A stretch of DNA of 64,000 nt from a candidate division TA06 bacterium (lineage in GTDB: Bacteria; Hydrothermota; DG-26; E44-bin18): NCBI GenBank assembly GCA_004376575.1, contig SOJN01000070.1:21775-85774 (forward strand). Direction: 5' to 3'. Positions 23,697 to 30,965 of the stretch are shown one piece after another (the first letter of the stretch is position 1; each line of letters starts with the position of its first letter). The translations under genes were made by a program, and so were the position numbers. Below the pieces are notes generated by a model. The model saw nothing but the letters and a program-made list of their open reading frames with translations, searched no databases and was not told where the DNA came from.

Positions 23697-24176
23697 ATGA
23701 GAAAATCTCTTCTATTCAAAGAACGTACCCTGGCTAATGGGGGACGCTCCAGACTGGCAACAATAGTCTTGTGTCTTGTGGGGCTGGCTCTCGTGCTTTT
23801 CTGTGTTTTGAGTTGTGATAGAGTGGGTGAACAGGGTAGTAATCCAGAAGGAACCGAAACAGAGCCAGTACAAACGGGAGCCAAGAGTGAAAAAGCAAAG
23901 GTGACTTTTATTGAGCTCGGTTCGGTCAGATGTATCCCCTGCAAGCGAATGCAGCCTATCATGAAGGAAATCGAGGAAGAATATAGAGGTCAGGTGAGGG
24001 TTATCTTTTGTGATGTGTGGACAAATGAGGGACGGCCTTACGCCAGCAAATATCGGATAAGAGTGATTCCGACGCAGGTCTTTCTTGACAAGGATGGGAA
24101 GGAATACTTCAGGCACGAAGGGTTCTTTCCTAAGGGGGACCTTGTGGAAGTGTTGAAGCGACAGGGGGTGAAGTAG
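23697..24176 (+). CDS. Thioredoxin-fold lipoprotein
   Basis: 159 aa. Basic N terminus, one hydrophobic segment and VLSCDR, a likely lipobox, so probably anchored on the outer face of the membrane. The mature part is a thioredoxin domain with active site CIPCKRM and the cis-Pro loop VIPTQVF. It could receive electrons from the CcdA-like protein encoded at 26600 and reduce extracytoplasmic targets. Loosely spaced (27 bases) from the ferredoxin gene, in the same operon. Confidence 0.85.
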   Translation: MRKSLLFKERTLANGGRSRLATIVLCLVGLALVLFCVLSCDRVGEQGSNPEGTETEPVQTGAKSEKAKVTFIELGSVRCIPCKRMQPIMKEIEEEYRGQVRVIFCDVWTNEGRPYASKYRIRVIPTQVFLDKDGKEYFRHEGFFPKGDLVEVLKRQGVK

Positions 24177-24225
24177 CAATGAATGCATCTTTGTGTACGA
24201 CCTGGGACTGCAGGGGGTAGCTGTT

Positions 24226-24717
24226 GTGTCCAGCAAAGTGAAGATGCTGTGGGTTGGAAATGGCCAGGTGGGACTCGTCGGTCTGGACGAGGTCCTTGAA
24301 CAAACCAAGGCAAAAGCTCTGACGGGAGAGGCTATCAAACAATTTCTTCTCAACGAGACAAGAAAAAGAAACTATGTGCCGGAATCCGCCGAAGACGAAT
24401 ACGCCGAGGCCCTCATGCGAGAATACCGGCGATATTGCGGCGAAAGTGTGGATGAAGTGCCTCCTGGCGTCCTTTTTGTAGAAGTGTTGGGCCCAGGCTG
24501 TCCGGAATGTGACCATATGGAGCTAGAGGTCAAAAATGTCCTTTCAGACCTGGGCATAGGCGGACACGTTGAACATGTGAGAGATAGGGAGAAGATGAAG
24601 AAGTACAAGGTTTTTGGCGGGCCAGGATTGGTGATAAACGGCAAATTGAAGGCCGCGGGCAGGGTTCCGAGCCGTAAGGAACTCGAGAAATGGTTGAAAG
24701 AAGCGGAAGTCAAGTAG
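24226..24717 (+). CDS. Two-domain protein with C-terminal redox-disulfide (thioredoxin-like) domain
   Basis: 163 aa from the GTG at 24226 (AGGGGGT 8 bases upstream; an in-frame GTG at 24193 lacks an SD). Residues 1-75 are an uncharacterised alpha/beta domain (KVKMLWVGNGQVGLVGLDEV...NYVPESAEDEYAEAL). Residues 85-163 are a glutaredoxin-like redox-active disulfide domain (PF13192 type): VLGPGCPECDHMELEV with the CPEC site, GPGLVINGKLKAAGRVPS at the substrate side. Its C-terminal domain is a paralog of the stand-alone protein at 25832. Confidence 0.82.
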   Translation: MSSKVKMLWVGNGQVGLVGLDEVLEQTKAKALTGEAIKQFLLNETRKRNYVPESAEDEYAEALMREYRRYCGESVDEVPPGVLFVEVLGPGCPECDHMELEVKNVLSDLGIGGHVEHVRDREKMKKYKVFGGPGLVINGKLKAAGRVPSRKELEKWLKEAEVK

Positions 24718-25130
24718 GCCAGAAGAGAGGGGAAGCGGAGAGACCCACAGTTGTCGTGGGATGTGCTGGTATTGGAAAAATCATGGGCACCATAGCTGCT
24801 GAATCGGTTCGAAGTCTTGTGAATACCAAGGGTCTTCAGACTGTGTGCTTGCCCCTCGTGATCATGGATGATGAAGAAACGTTGGAAAGACTGCGCAGAA
24901 GTGACTGTGTAGTCGTTGAGGGCTGCCAGGAGTCCTGTGTGTCAGAGACCCTGGCCAGTAAGGGGATAGCAGCTATGGCCCGCATGGAGGTACTTCAGCT
25001 CTGGTCAAAGAATGTCGAACTGAGACCGAAGTCTATTCTGGAGCTGGGTGAAGACGGCATCAAGCTCAGAGACATTCTAGTCGAACGCATCATGACTGAG
25101 ATCGGGAAAATCAGGGGAGAAGCAGGGTGA
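24690..25130 (+). CDS. DGC-domain putative zinc-binding protein (1)
   Basis: 146 aa, PF08859-like. Conserved pieces: VVVGCAGIGKIMGTIAAES near the N terminus, VCLPL, and VVEGCQESCVSETL, the D/E-G-C...C signature after which the family is named. These cysteines are predicted to bind metal. Starts inside the previous gene (28-base overlap) and ends in a GTGA overlap with a second DGC gene. Role unknown; repeated occurrence in an arsenic operon suggests metalloid or thiol chemistry (inference). Confidence 0.75.
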   Translation: MVERSGSQVGQKRGEAERPTVVVGCAGIGKIMGTIAAESVRSLVNTKGLQTVCLPLVIMDDEETLERLRRSDCVVVEGCQESCVSETLASKGIAAMARMEVLQLWSKNVELRPKSILELGEDGIKLRDILVERIMTEIGKIRGEAG

Positions 25131-25822
25131 CCTACCTGGGGAAGAAAGTGGGAATTGTGTGTTGCGGCGGGGATGAAAGCCCCCTTGGGATAATCTCACG
25201 TAAGGCGACACTGATGGTGCTCAGGCGCCTGAGGCGGGGGACCACAACAACCGTGTGTTTGCCCCTTTTTTCTACTGGGGATGAAGACTACAGATTGTTT
25301 GCCCGTTTTTATCCTACGATTGCCGTGGACGGTTGTGGCAAGTTGTGTGCGAAAAATGTGACGTCCGCCATGAGTGCAAAGGTGGTTACCAGCATATCTA
25401 TCGAAGACTTTGTCGAAAGACTGGGCCTTGATCCCTCATCCGCGGCTTCTGACACTCTTGTGCAGAAGGTCGCGGAGGAGATTTCGTCGGCTGTTGACAG
25501 CATACTGGCAGAACGTGGCGAAATAGAGCCAGAGCCTGAGGCTGAGGATGAAGAGGGAGTCTCCTACGAGAAATGTGCTTGCGGGATAGATCTTCCCGTA
25601 CAGACTCTTGTAGTCGGGGGCAAACCAATGAAGGTTCGCGCTCTTCCGCTCATATTTGAGGAGTCGTACAAGGAAAATGAAGGCCTTGGGCAGATTATGA
25701 GTCTAGTGGCTGCATACAATCCAATTCCCGAGGGGATGGAGCGGGATGTGGAAGAGTCAGTCAGCGAGGCCTACAAGAGGTTCTTGAAGAAGATGATCAA
25801 GAAGAATCGAACGACTAAATAG
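25127..25822 (+). CDS. DGC-domain putative zinc-binding protein (2), C-terminally extended
   Basis: 231 aa. The N-terminal 115 residues are a DGC domain paralogous to the preceding gene: VGIVCCGGDESPLGIISRKA, VCLPL and TIAVDGCGKLCAKN. After an acidic linker (EIEPEPEAEDEEGV) comes a second part with YEKCACGIDLPVQTLVVGG and an alpha-helical tail. GTG start within the upstream stop. The additional CAC pair could join the DGC cysteines in metal binding. Not characterised. Confidence 0.75.
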   Translation: MTYLGKKVGIVCCGGDESPLGIISRKATLMVLRRLRRGTTTTVCLPLFSTGDEDYRLFARFYPTIAVDGCGKLCAKNVTSAMSAKVVTSISIEDFVERLGLDPSSAASDTLVQKVAEEISSAVDSILAERGEIEPEPEAEDEEGVSYEKCACGIDLPVQTLVVGGKPMKVRALPLIFEESYKENEGLGQIMSLVAAYNPIPEGMERDVEESVSEAYKRFLKKMIKKNRTTK

Positions 25823-25831
25823 GAGGGAAGC

Positions 25832-26068
25832 GTGAAGGTCGAAGTTTTTGGGCCAGGATGTCCGCGGTGCAAGAAAACCGAGGAGAACGTTCGTGAGGTT
25901 CTTAGGTCCCTCGAGATTGATGCCGAGGTTGTTCTTGTAAAGGATATAGAGGAGATGACATCGCGAGGAGTCTTGAGAACGCCCGCGGTGTTTGTGGATG
26001 GGAAGAAAGCGTCGGAAGGAAAGGTACCTGGACCGGAAGAGATAAAGGAGTGGCTGACCGGCAAGTAG
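25832..26068 (+). CDS. Small thioredoxin-like redox-active disulfide protein
   Basis: 78 aa, PF13192 type. VEVFGPGCPRCKKTEENV carries the CPRC active site at residues 10-13; VLRTPAVFVDGKKASEGKVP provides the cis-Pro and typical glycine turn. GTG start behind AGGAGGG. Such proteins often sit beside DUF318/ArsP permeases. It is close in sequence to the C-terminal domain encoded at 24226 and may exchange disulfides with the DGC proteins or arsenicals. Confidence 0.9.
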   Translation: MKVEVFGPGCPRCKKTEENVREVLRSLEIDAEVVLVKDIEEMTSRGVLRTPAVFVDGKKASEGKVPGPEEIKEWLTGK

Positions 26069-26111
26069 ACAGCAGTCACAGATTGATTCGAACTGGTAGA
26101 GGTTGATTCCC

Positions 26112-26603
26112 ATGGAAAAGACACGCACTATTGTGTCAGTCGTGATGGCAGTCGTTCTCGCCATATGGGTGCTGTGTGGGTGTTCGCGTGATAGCGAACA
26201 CGCGCATTCAAACGCGCTTGAATCGAGTGACCGTTCCGCTAGTAACGGGCAGCACAAAGATGCTGCAGCAGAAGTCGCGTCAACGGCAGTTAGTGTTGAC
26301 AATGTTCGCTTTGTGCTGATTGTATCTAGTGAGACTTGCCAGTGTGCTCTCGAGAAGTGCCGTGAGAACGAGAAATATCTGGCGGAGACACTTCGCAGGC
26401 TTGGCCTTGGCTCCAATCTGGACATTGTTGATCATGCCAAAGAAGAAGACAAGGCTGTTCAGCTCTTCAAGGAATACCGAGTTCACTTCATCCCTTCTTT
26501 TCTTGTGCTTGACGGAGACGGAAAAGTCCTCTTCAAGAATGAGTGGGACATCGACCACATTGCGTTTGAGGAGTTACTGACCAGCTTAGGGAATACACAA
26601 TGA
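26112..26603 (+). CDS. Thioredoxin-fold lipoprotein with CxCx4C motif
   Basis: 163 aa from ATG 26112 (GTAGAGG upstream; in-frame TTG at 26103 rejected). Hydrophobic segment then LCGCSRD lipobox. After a polar linker, the domain RFVLIVSSETCQCALEKCREN...FIPSFLVLDGDGKVLFKNEWD follows the thioredoxin fold, but the active site is SETCQC-x4-C rather than CxxC. Three closely spaced thiols could bind As(III) or form a relay. ATGA overlap with the CcdA-like gene points to that membrane protein as electron donor. Confidence 0.8.
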   Translation: MEKTRTIVSVVMAVVLAIWVLCGCSRDSEHAHSNALESSDRSASNGQHKDAAAEVASTAVSVDNVRFVLIVSSETCQCALEKCRENEKYLAETLRRLGLGSNLDIVDHAKEEDKAVQLFKEYRVHFIPSFLVLDGDGKVLFKNEWDIDHIAFEELLTSLGNTQ

Positions 26604-27295
26604 TTCAGTCTCTAATATCAGGCGCTGAGCAGGCCATAAGAAGCTCCCCGTGGCTTGCTCCCTTGCTTGTCTTCCTCGGAGGACTGCTGACAGCTTCAAA
26701 TCCGTGCGTCTTGGCCATGATACCTCTGGCTATCGCTTTTGTCAGTGGGAATGAGTCAGTCAAGTCATGGCGAAGCGGTGCGCTGTTTTCACTCTTTTTT
26801 GTTTTGGGGCTTTCGTTCACATTTGCTATTTTGGGCGTGATTGCTGCGCTGGCCGGGAGGTTGCTGGGTGATGTCGGACCATTCTGGAAATACATAATCC
26901 TCATTGTATGCCTTGCCATGGGTGGCCACCTACTTGGGTTCCTCAAGTTCAGATCTTCCTTCTCGAGCCGAATCGAGGTCAGAAAAGGGGGGTTTCTCGG
27001 AGCTTTCATCTTGGGTCTCCTTTTTGGTACAGTCTCGACCCCGTGTGCAGCTCCCATTCTTGTAGTACTTCTAACGTATCTGGCAGCGAGCAAGAGCAGC
27101 GTACCTTTCGGGGTCTTGCTTCTCTTCTGCTACGCTCTGGGACACTCCGTTCTTGTCCTGGCCTCTGGAGTTTCCTTCGGGTTTGTGAAACAGGTGGTAA
27201 GTTCTGAAAGATTTGCTAGAACGAATATGTGGCTGCAAAAGGGCGCAGGGATCCTTATTATTGGGGTCGGCGTCTTTTTGTTCCTCTCCAGGTAG
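26600..27295 (+). CDS. CcdA-family membrane thiol-electron transporter
   Basis: 231 aa, six hydrophobic segments. The two conserved redox Cys are in SNPCVLAMIPL (helix 1) and VSTPCAAPILV (helix 4). CcdA/DsbD-beta proteins carry electrons from cytoplasmic thioredoxin across the membrane to exported dithiol proteins. Here two exported thioredoxin-fold lipoproteins (23697, 26112) are encoded in the same operon, giving a full cytoplasm-to-outside thiol relay. Last gene of the arsenic island. Confidence 0.9.
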   Translation: MIQSLISGAEQAIRSSPWLAPLLVFLGGLLTASNPCVLAMIPLAIAFVSGNESVKSWRSGALFSLFFVLGLSFTFAILGVIAALAGRLLGDVGPFWKYIILIVCLAMGGHLLGFLKFRSSFSSRIEVRKGGFLGAFILGLLFGTVSTPCAAPILVVLLTYLAASKSSVPFGVLLLFCYALGHSVLVLASGVSFGFVKQVVSSERFARTNMWLQKGAGILIIGVGVFLFLSR

Positions 27296-27354
27296 ATCCT
27301 GCACATAGTACACCAACCTCCAGGAGTAGTCTCCCGGTTTTCTCAGAATACCGC

Positions 27355-27383
27355 TTGACAAGACTTGATAGTCGGCGTATATT
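27355..27383 (+). promoter_or_regulatory. Promoter of fur-feoAB
   Basis: TTGACA at 27355-27360, 17-base spacer, TATATT at 27378-27383. The predicted start (about 27390) is almost at the ATG (27393). Confidence 0.8.
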
Positions 27384-27392
27384 TAGTTGAAA

Positions 27393-27863
27393 ATGAAAGT
27401 CAAAGTCAAAAATAGTTCGGAACGGGTGGCGTTGCTCCAGTTCAAGAAGTACATTCGCTCTCAGGGCCTGAAATGGACTCAACAGAGGGAACTGATAGGG
27501 TCGTTGTTCCTCAGCAAAAGGTCCCATCTCAGCGCCCAAGAGGTCTATGATGAAGTGAGGAAGAAGGACCCGAGAGTAGGATATTCCACGGTGTACAGAA
27601 CACTGAAGCTTGCCGTTGACGCGGGTCTTGTCTCTGAACGGAGATTTGGGCCTGATGAGACCCTTTTCGAGCCTGCTACAGAAGAGAAACATCATGACCA
27701 CTTGATATGCAAGAAATGCGGAAGGATTATTGAATTTGAGAACGCAAAGATAGAGGATCTCCAGAAGGAGGTTGCCAGGGAGAAGAACTTCGAGATTAGA
27801 GAACGCAGGTTGGTCCTCTACGGTTACTGCAGCAAATGCCACCAGCGGAGGAGGAGACAATGA
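27393..27863 (+). CDS. Fur-family metalloregulator
   Basis: 156 aa. Winged helix with LKWTQQRELIGSLFL and the recognition helix VGYSTVYRTLKLAVDAGLV; metal-binding HHDHLICKKCGRIIEFEN with CxxC, and a second CxxC (YCSKCH) near the C terminus, the structural zinc site. Co-transcribed with feoAB, so ferrous iron is the probable ligand, though PerR-like or Zur-like sensing cannot be excluded. ATG at 27393 would give a nearly leaderless mRNA; an internal GTG at 27426 (VALLQFKKYIR) is an alternative start. Confidence 0.92.
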   Translation: MKVKVKNSSERVALLQFKKYIRSQGLKWTQQRELIGSLFLSKRSHLSAQEVYDEVRKKDPRVGYSTVYRTLKLAVDAGLVSERRFGPDETLFEPATEEKHHDHLICKKCGRIIEFENAKIEDLQKEVAREKNFEIRERRLVLYGYCSKCHQRRRRQ

Positions 27864-27864
27864 C

Positions 27865-28101
27865 ATGGAAACAATGAATCTTACGCAGCTGGAGTCCGGA
27901 CAGTCCGGAGAAGTCGTCTTTATCGAGGGTGGTCGCAACGTGACGTGTAAGCTGAGCGTCATGGGGATAAGAGTTGGTGTGACGGTCACAAAGATCACCA
28001 GTCAGTTGATGAGAGGGCCAGTCTCAATCCAGGTGGGAGGCACTCAGCTTGCCATAGGTTACGGCATGGCGAGAAGAATCATTGTTGAGGTAGATGAATG
28101 A
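27865..28101 (+). CDS. feoA: Ferrous iron transport protein A
   Basis: 78 aa SH3-like FeoA: MNLTQLESGQSGEVVFIEGG, KLSVMGIRVGVTVTKIT, GPVSIQVGGTQLAIGYGMA. Acts with FeoB at the membrane. ATG 27865 follows GGAGGAGGAG; the open frame upstream lies within fur. ATGA overlap with feoB. Confidence 0.92.
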   Translation: METMNLTQLESGQSGEVVFIEGGRNVTCKLSVMGIRVGVTVTKITSQLMRGPVSIQVGGTQLAIGYGMARRIIVEVDE

Positions 28102-29813
28102 AGGCCGTCCTCCTTATGGGGAACCCGAACGTGGGGAAGAGTGTACTCTTCTCACGGCTCACTGGAGTCTATGTAGTCGCCTCGAACTACCCCGGTACGA
28201 CCGTAGAGTATACTAAAGGTTTCATGATGCTGGGTGGAGAAAAGGCTGTGGTCATCGATGCTCCTGGAACCTACACTCTAGAGCCGGCCTCAAGAGCTGA
28301 GGAGGTTGCATCCGAATTGCTGGAGGAAGCTGACGTGGTCATCAATGTTGTGGATGCCACAAATCTTGAGCGCAATCTCAATCTCACCCTTGAGCTCATC
28401 AAGAAAGGAATTCCCTTCATCATCGCCCTGAATCTATGGGACGAATCGAAACATACAGGAATCTCTATTGATGTTAGGAGCCTTGAAGAGTCGCTTGGTG
28501 TGCCGGTTGTCCCAACCTCCGCCATAAGCGGAGAGGGGATCAAGACTCTGGTGTCCCGGGTGGCAGAAGCAAATCCGGGCTCCTACCAATACAAGGAAGA
28601 GGAGAGGTGGTTTGAGATCGGGAGGCTTGTGGATTTTGTGCAGAAGGTGAGCCATCGCCACCACACTTTCCTTGAAAGGCTGGCAGATGCTTCGGTAATG
28701 CCGGCCACCGGGATTCCCATAGCACTAATCGTTATGTTCGCAATCTTTCAAATCATAAGATGGGTGGGTGAGAGTCTCATAGCATATGTCTTTGAACCCA
28801 TTTTTGAAAAGCTTTGGGCTCCGCTTGTAATGAGGCTCTCTGCGCTGCTTGGCTCAGGAGGTTTTATCCACGACGTATTGATCGGGAAGTTGGTTGAGGG
28901 CGAGATCGATTTTGTGGAATCCCTGGGGCTGTTGACCACAGGGCTGTTTGTCCCTTTTGCCATGGTCCTTCCGTATGTTTTCGCGTTCTATTTTGTGTTG
29001 AGCTTCCTGGAGGATTCCGGCTATCTGCCCAGATTGGGCGTCCTGGTTGACACGGTTATGCACAGGTTGGGGCTTCACGGGCTGTCAGTAATTCCCATGC
29101 TCCTGGGTTTGGGGTGCAATGTTCCAGGAGCCATGGCCACCAGGGTACTGGAGACCCGAAGGGAAAGGTTCATCGCAGCCACGTTGATGGCCATATGTGT
29201 TCCCTGTATGGCACAGATTGCAATGATTGTAGGCCTTGTTGGGAGACACGGTGCCGCCGGGCTGGGTGTCGTTTTTGGAACCCTTTTTGCTGTCTGGATA
29301 ATCATCGGTCTGGTGATGAACCGTTTTCTTAAAGGTGAGAGTCCGGAGATTTTCGTCGAGATCCCTCCGTACCGGCCCCCCTATCTTGTCGGGCTAATGA
29401 AAAAACTGTGGATGCGGACGACACATTTTCTCAAAGAGGCGGTGCCGTGGGTCATTATTGGAGTATTCATTGTAAACATCCTCTACGCGCTTCATATAAT
29501 TGACTTTATCGGAAAAATAACCGCTCCTGTCATCACACGAGTTCTGGGACTTCCTCGTGAGGCAGTTGGGGCTCTTATCATAGGGTTTCTGAGAAAAGAT
29601 GTTGCGGTGGGAATGCTTTCGCCCCTGGGACTTAACTTGCGTCAACTCATCGTGGCAAGCGTGGTTCTAACCATGTATTTCCCATGTGTGGCGACATTCA
29701 TCATCTTGATCAAAGAATTGGGCATAAAGGATATGGCCAAATCGGCTGTGATCATGGTCACGTCCGCTGTTGCCGTGGGCGGAATCCTTAATCTTATACT
29801 AAGAATCTTCTAG
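28098..29813 (+). CDS. feoB: Ferrous iron transporter B
   Basis: 571 aa. N-terminal G domain: GNPNVGKS (residues 8-15, G1), NYPGTTVEYTKG (G2), DAPGTYTLEP (G3), NLWDE (G4, where most have NMxD) and SAISGEG (G5). After a short helical spacer, about eight membrane segments with two Gate motifs, including GLGCNVPGAMATRVL and VPCMAQIAMIVGLVG. Shorter than E. coli FeoB but complete for the compact type. Imports Fe2+ under control of the Fur-family gene upstream. Confidence 0.96.
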   Translation: MKAVLLMGNPNVGKSVLFSRLTGVYVVASNYPGTTVEYTKGFMMLGGEKAVVIDAPGTYTLEPASRAEEVASELLEEADVVINVVDATNLERNLNLTLELIKKGIPFIIALNLWDESKHTGISIDVRSLEESLGVPVVPTSAISGEGIKTLVSRVAEANPGSYQYKEEERWFEIGRLVDFVQKVSHRHHTFLERLADASVMPATGIPIALIVMFAIFQIIRWVGESLIAYVFEPIFEKLWAPLVMRLSALLGSGGFIHDVLIGKLVEGEIDFVESLGLLTTGLFVPFAMVLPYVFAFYFVLSFLEDSGYLPRLGVLVDTVMHRLGLHGLSVIPMLLGLGCNVPGAMATRVLETRRERFIAATLMAICVPCMAQIAMIVGLVGRHGAAGLGVVFGTLFAVWIIIGLVMNRFLKGESPEIFVEIPPYRPPYLVGLMKKLWMRTTHFLKEAVPWVIIGVFIVNILYALHIIDFIGKITAPVITRVLGLPREAVGALIIGFLRKDVAVGMLSPLGLNLRQLIVASVVLTMYFPCVATFIILIKELGIKDMAKSAVIMVTSAVAVGGILNLILRIF

Positions 29814-29836
29814 CTGTTACCCAGAGCTCCCGCATT

Positions 29837-29951
29837 TGTAGGGGCAGGGTCTCCCTGCCCAAACGAAGAGGGCGCGGAGACCCTCCTTCGCCTTGCCTGA
29901 CTACGGAGTGCAAGCTAACGCATGGCTTCGGAGGACAGACCGGCCCCTACA
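29837..29951. repeat. TGTAGGGGC...GCCCCTACA palindromic element
   Basis: About 115 bases with inverted ends TGTAGGGGC/GCCCCTACA and internal GGGCGCGGAGACCCTCC. Related copies at 8107-8165, 47750-47803 and 63895-63952. Confidence 0.8.
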
Positions 29952-30041
29952 TTGCGCATCTTAGTACGGAGGGACAGCAGATCCTTCGACTCCGTCCTTC
30001 GCCTACTGCTCAAGACTTGTCTCAGGACGAAAAATGACTCG

Positions 30042-30068
30042 TGCCATCTAAGGATGGCATGGCCCTTT
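30042..30068. terminator. Hairpin between convergent feoB and PEBP gene
   Basis: TGCCATC/GATGGCA with TAAG loop (30042-30059), then TGGCCCTTTT. Weak T-run; could end transcripts from the left. Confidence 0.45.
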
Positions 30069-30122
30069 TCCGTTTGACTTTGATTTTTGCAATCTGCAAT
30101 TTGAAATCAGTAGTTTAAGTGT

Positions 30123-30689
30123 CTATCTCCCGTACCTTCCCATTAGCTGTCCCTGAGCGAGGATGTGCCCTTCCATGGCTGCGAGGAGCTCTTTTTTTGT
30201 TATACCTGAATCAAGAGCAAGGTCTGTATCAAGGGCATAGAGCTTGAAAAAGTACCTGTGTGGCGCGCCTTTGGGCGGACATGGGCCGCCGTAGCCAATT
30301 CTTCTGAAGTCTGTGATTCCCTGCTTCACACTCTCCAGAACTGTCCTTTCGGCCGGCACAGCCTCTGGCAAGTCAGTCGTATCTGCAGGTATGCCATATA
30401 TCACCCAGTGAACCCAGATCCCCATTGGTGCGTCGGGGTCATCGCAGATTAGAGCAAGACCCCTGGTGCCGTCCGGCACCCCTGACCAGGACAGAGCCGG
30501 TGAAACATCTTCTCCATCACAGGTGTGCTTTCTGGGAATAATCCCACCTTCTTCAAATGCACTGCTCTTAATCTCGATTGACATAACCTTGCCAACCTCC
30601 TCTTTCGCTTTCTGATGCTCAGTCTCTTGACCAGCCTGGCAGCAAGCTACGGCGACCACCACTGCAATAACAAACAAGATCCGCAGCAT
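30123..30689 (-). CDS. YbhB/YbcL (PEBP-like) lipoprotein
   Basis: 188 aa. Signal segment ending VACCQAG (lipobox), then a phosphatidylethanolamine-binding-protein fold: IIPRKHTCDGEDVSPALSW, LICDDPDAPMGIWVHWVIYG, GYGGPCPPKGAPHRYFFKLYAL, the conserved DPDAP, HW and GPCPP-HRY ligand-pocket motifs. AAGGAGG lies before the ATG on the minus strand. The ligand of bacterial family members is unknown. Single gene. Confidence 0.92.
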   Translation of the reverse strand: MLRILFVIAVVVAVACCQAGQETEHQKAKEEVGKVMSIEIKSSAFEEGGIIPRKHTCDGEDVSPALSWSGVPDGTRGLALICDDPDAPMGIWVHWVIYGIPADTTDLPEAVPAERTVLESVKQGITDFRRIGYGGPCPPKGAPHRYFFKLYALDTDLALDSGITKKELLAAMEGHILAQGQLMGRYGR

Positions 30690-30835
30690 ATTTTGACCTC
30701 CTTTTCCTATTGCATTCGTTGCTACACTCTGGCATCCACAATTCTAGGTCTTCGGCCAACAATGTCAAGCACCTTACACCTCGTGAAACGAGGGCTCGTG
30801 AGACGAGCGCCCGTGGAACGAGCCAGGCGGGCAGG

Positions 30836-30866
30836 CCCCGTGTGTCTCGCTTCGCGAGAAACGGGG
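30836..30866. repeat. 31-base CCCCGTGT...ACGGGG palindromic element
   Basis: Copy of the element also at 7865, 18885, 39807 and 63823. The nearby GAAACGAGGGCTCGTGAGACGAGC is another self-complementary tract. The spacer 30690-30965 holds no gene. Confidence 0.85.
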
Positions 30867-30965
30867 CAAGCAGGTATGAACTTCTGAACTTTTGTTATGC
30901 CGACGTGTCGTGTGGAATTTCGAATGGGAGCGGATGGGGGTCGGGAATTTCCTAGTTTCGTTTTG

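Noticed and set aside
26081..26102. tRNA-like GATTCGAAC tract
   Set aside because: No acceptor or anticodon stem can be built around it; no tRNA was found in the window.
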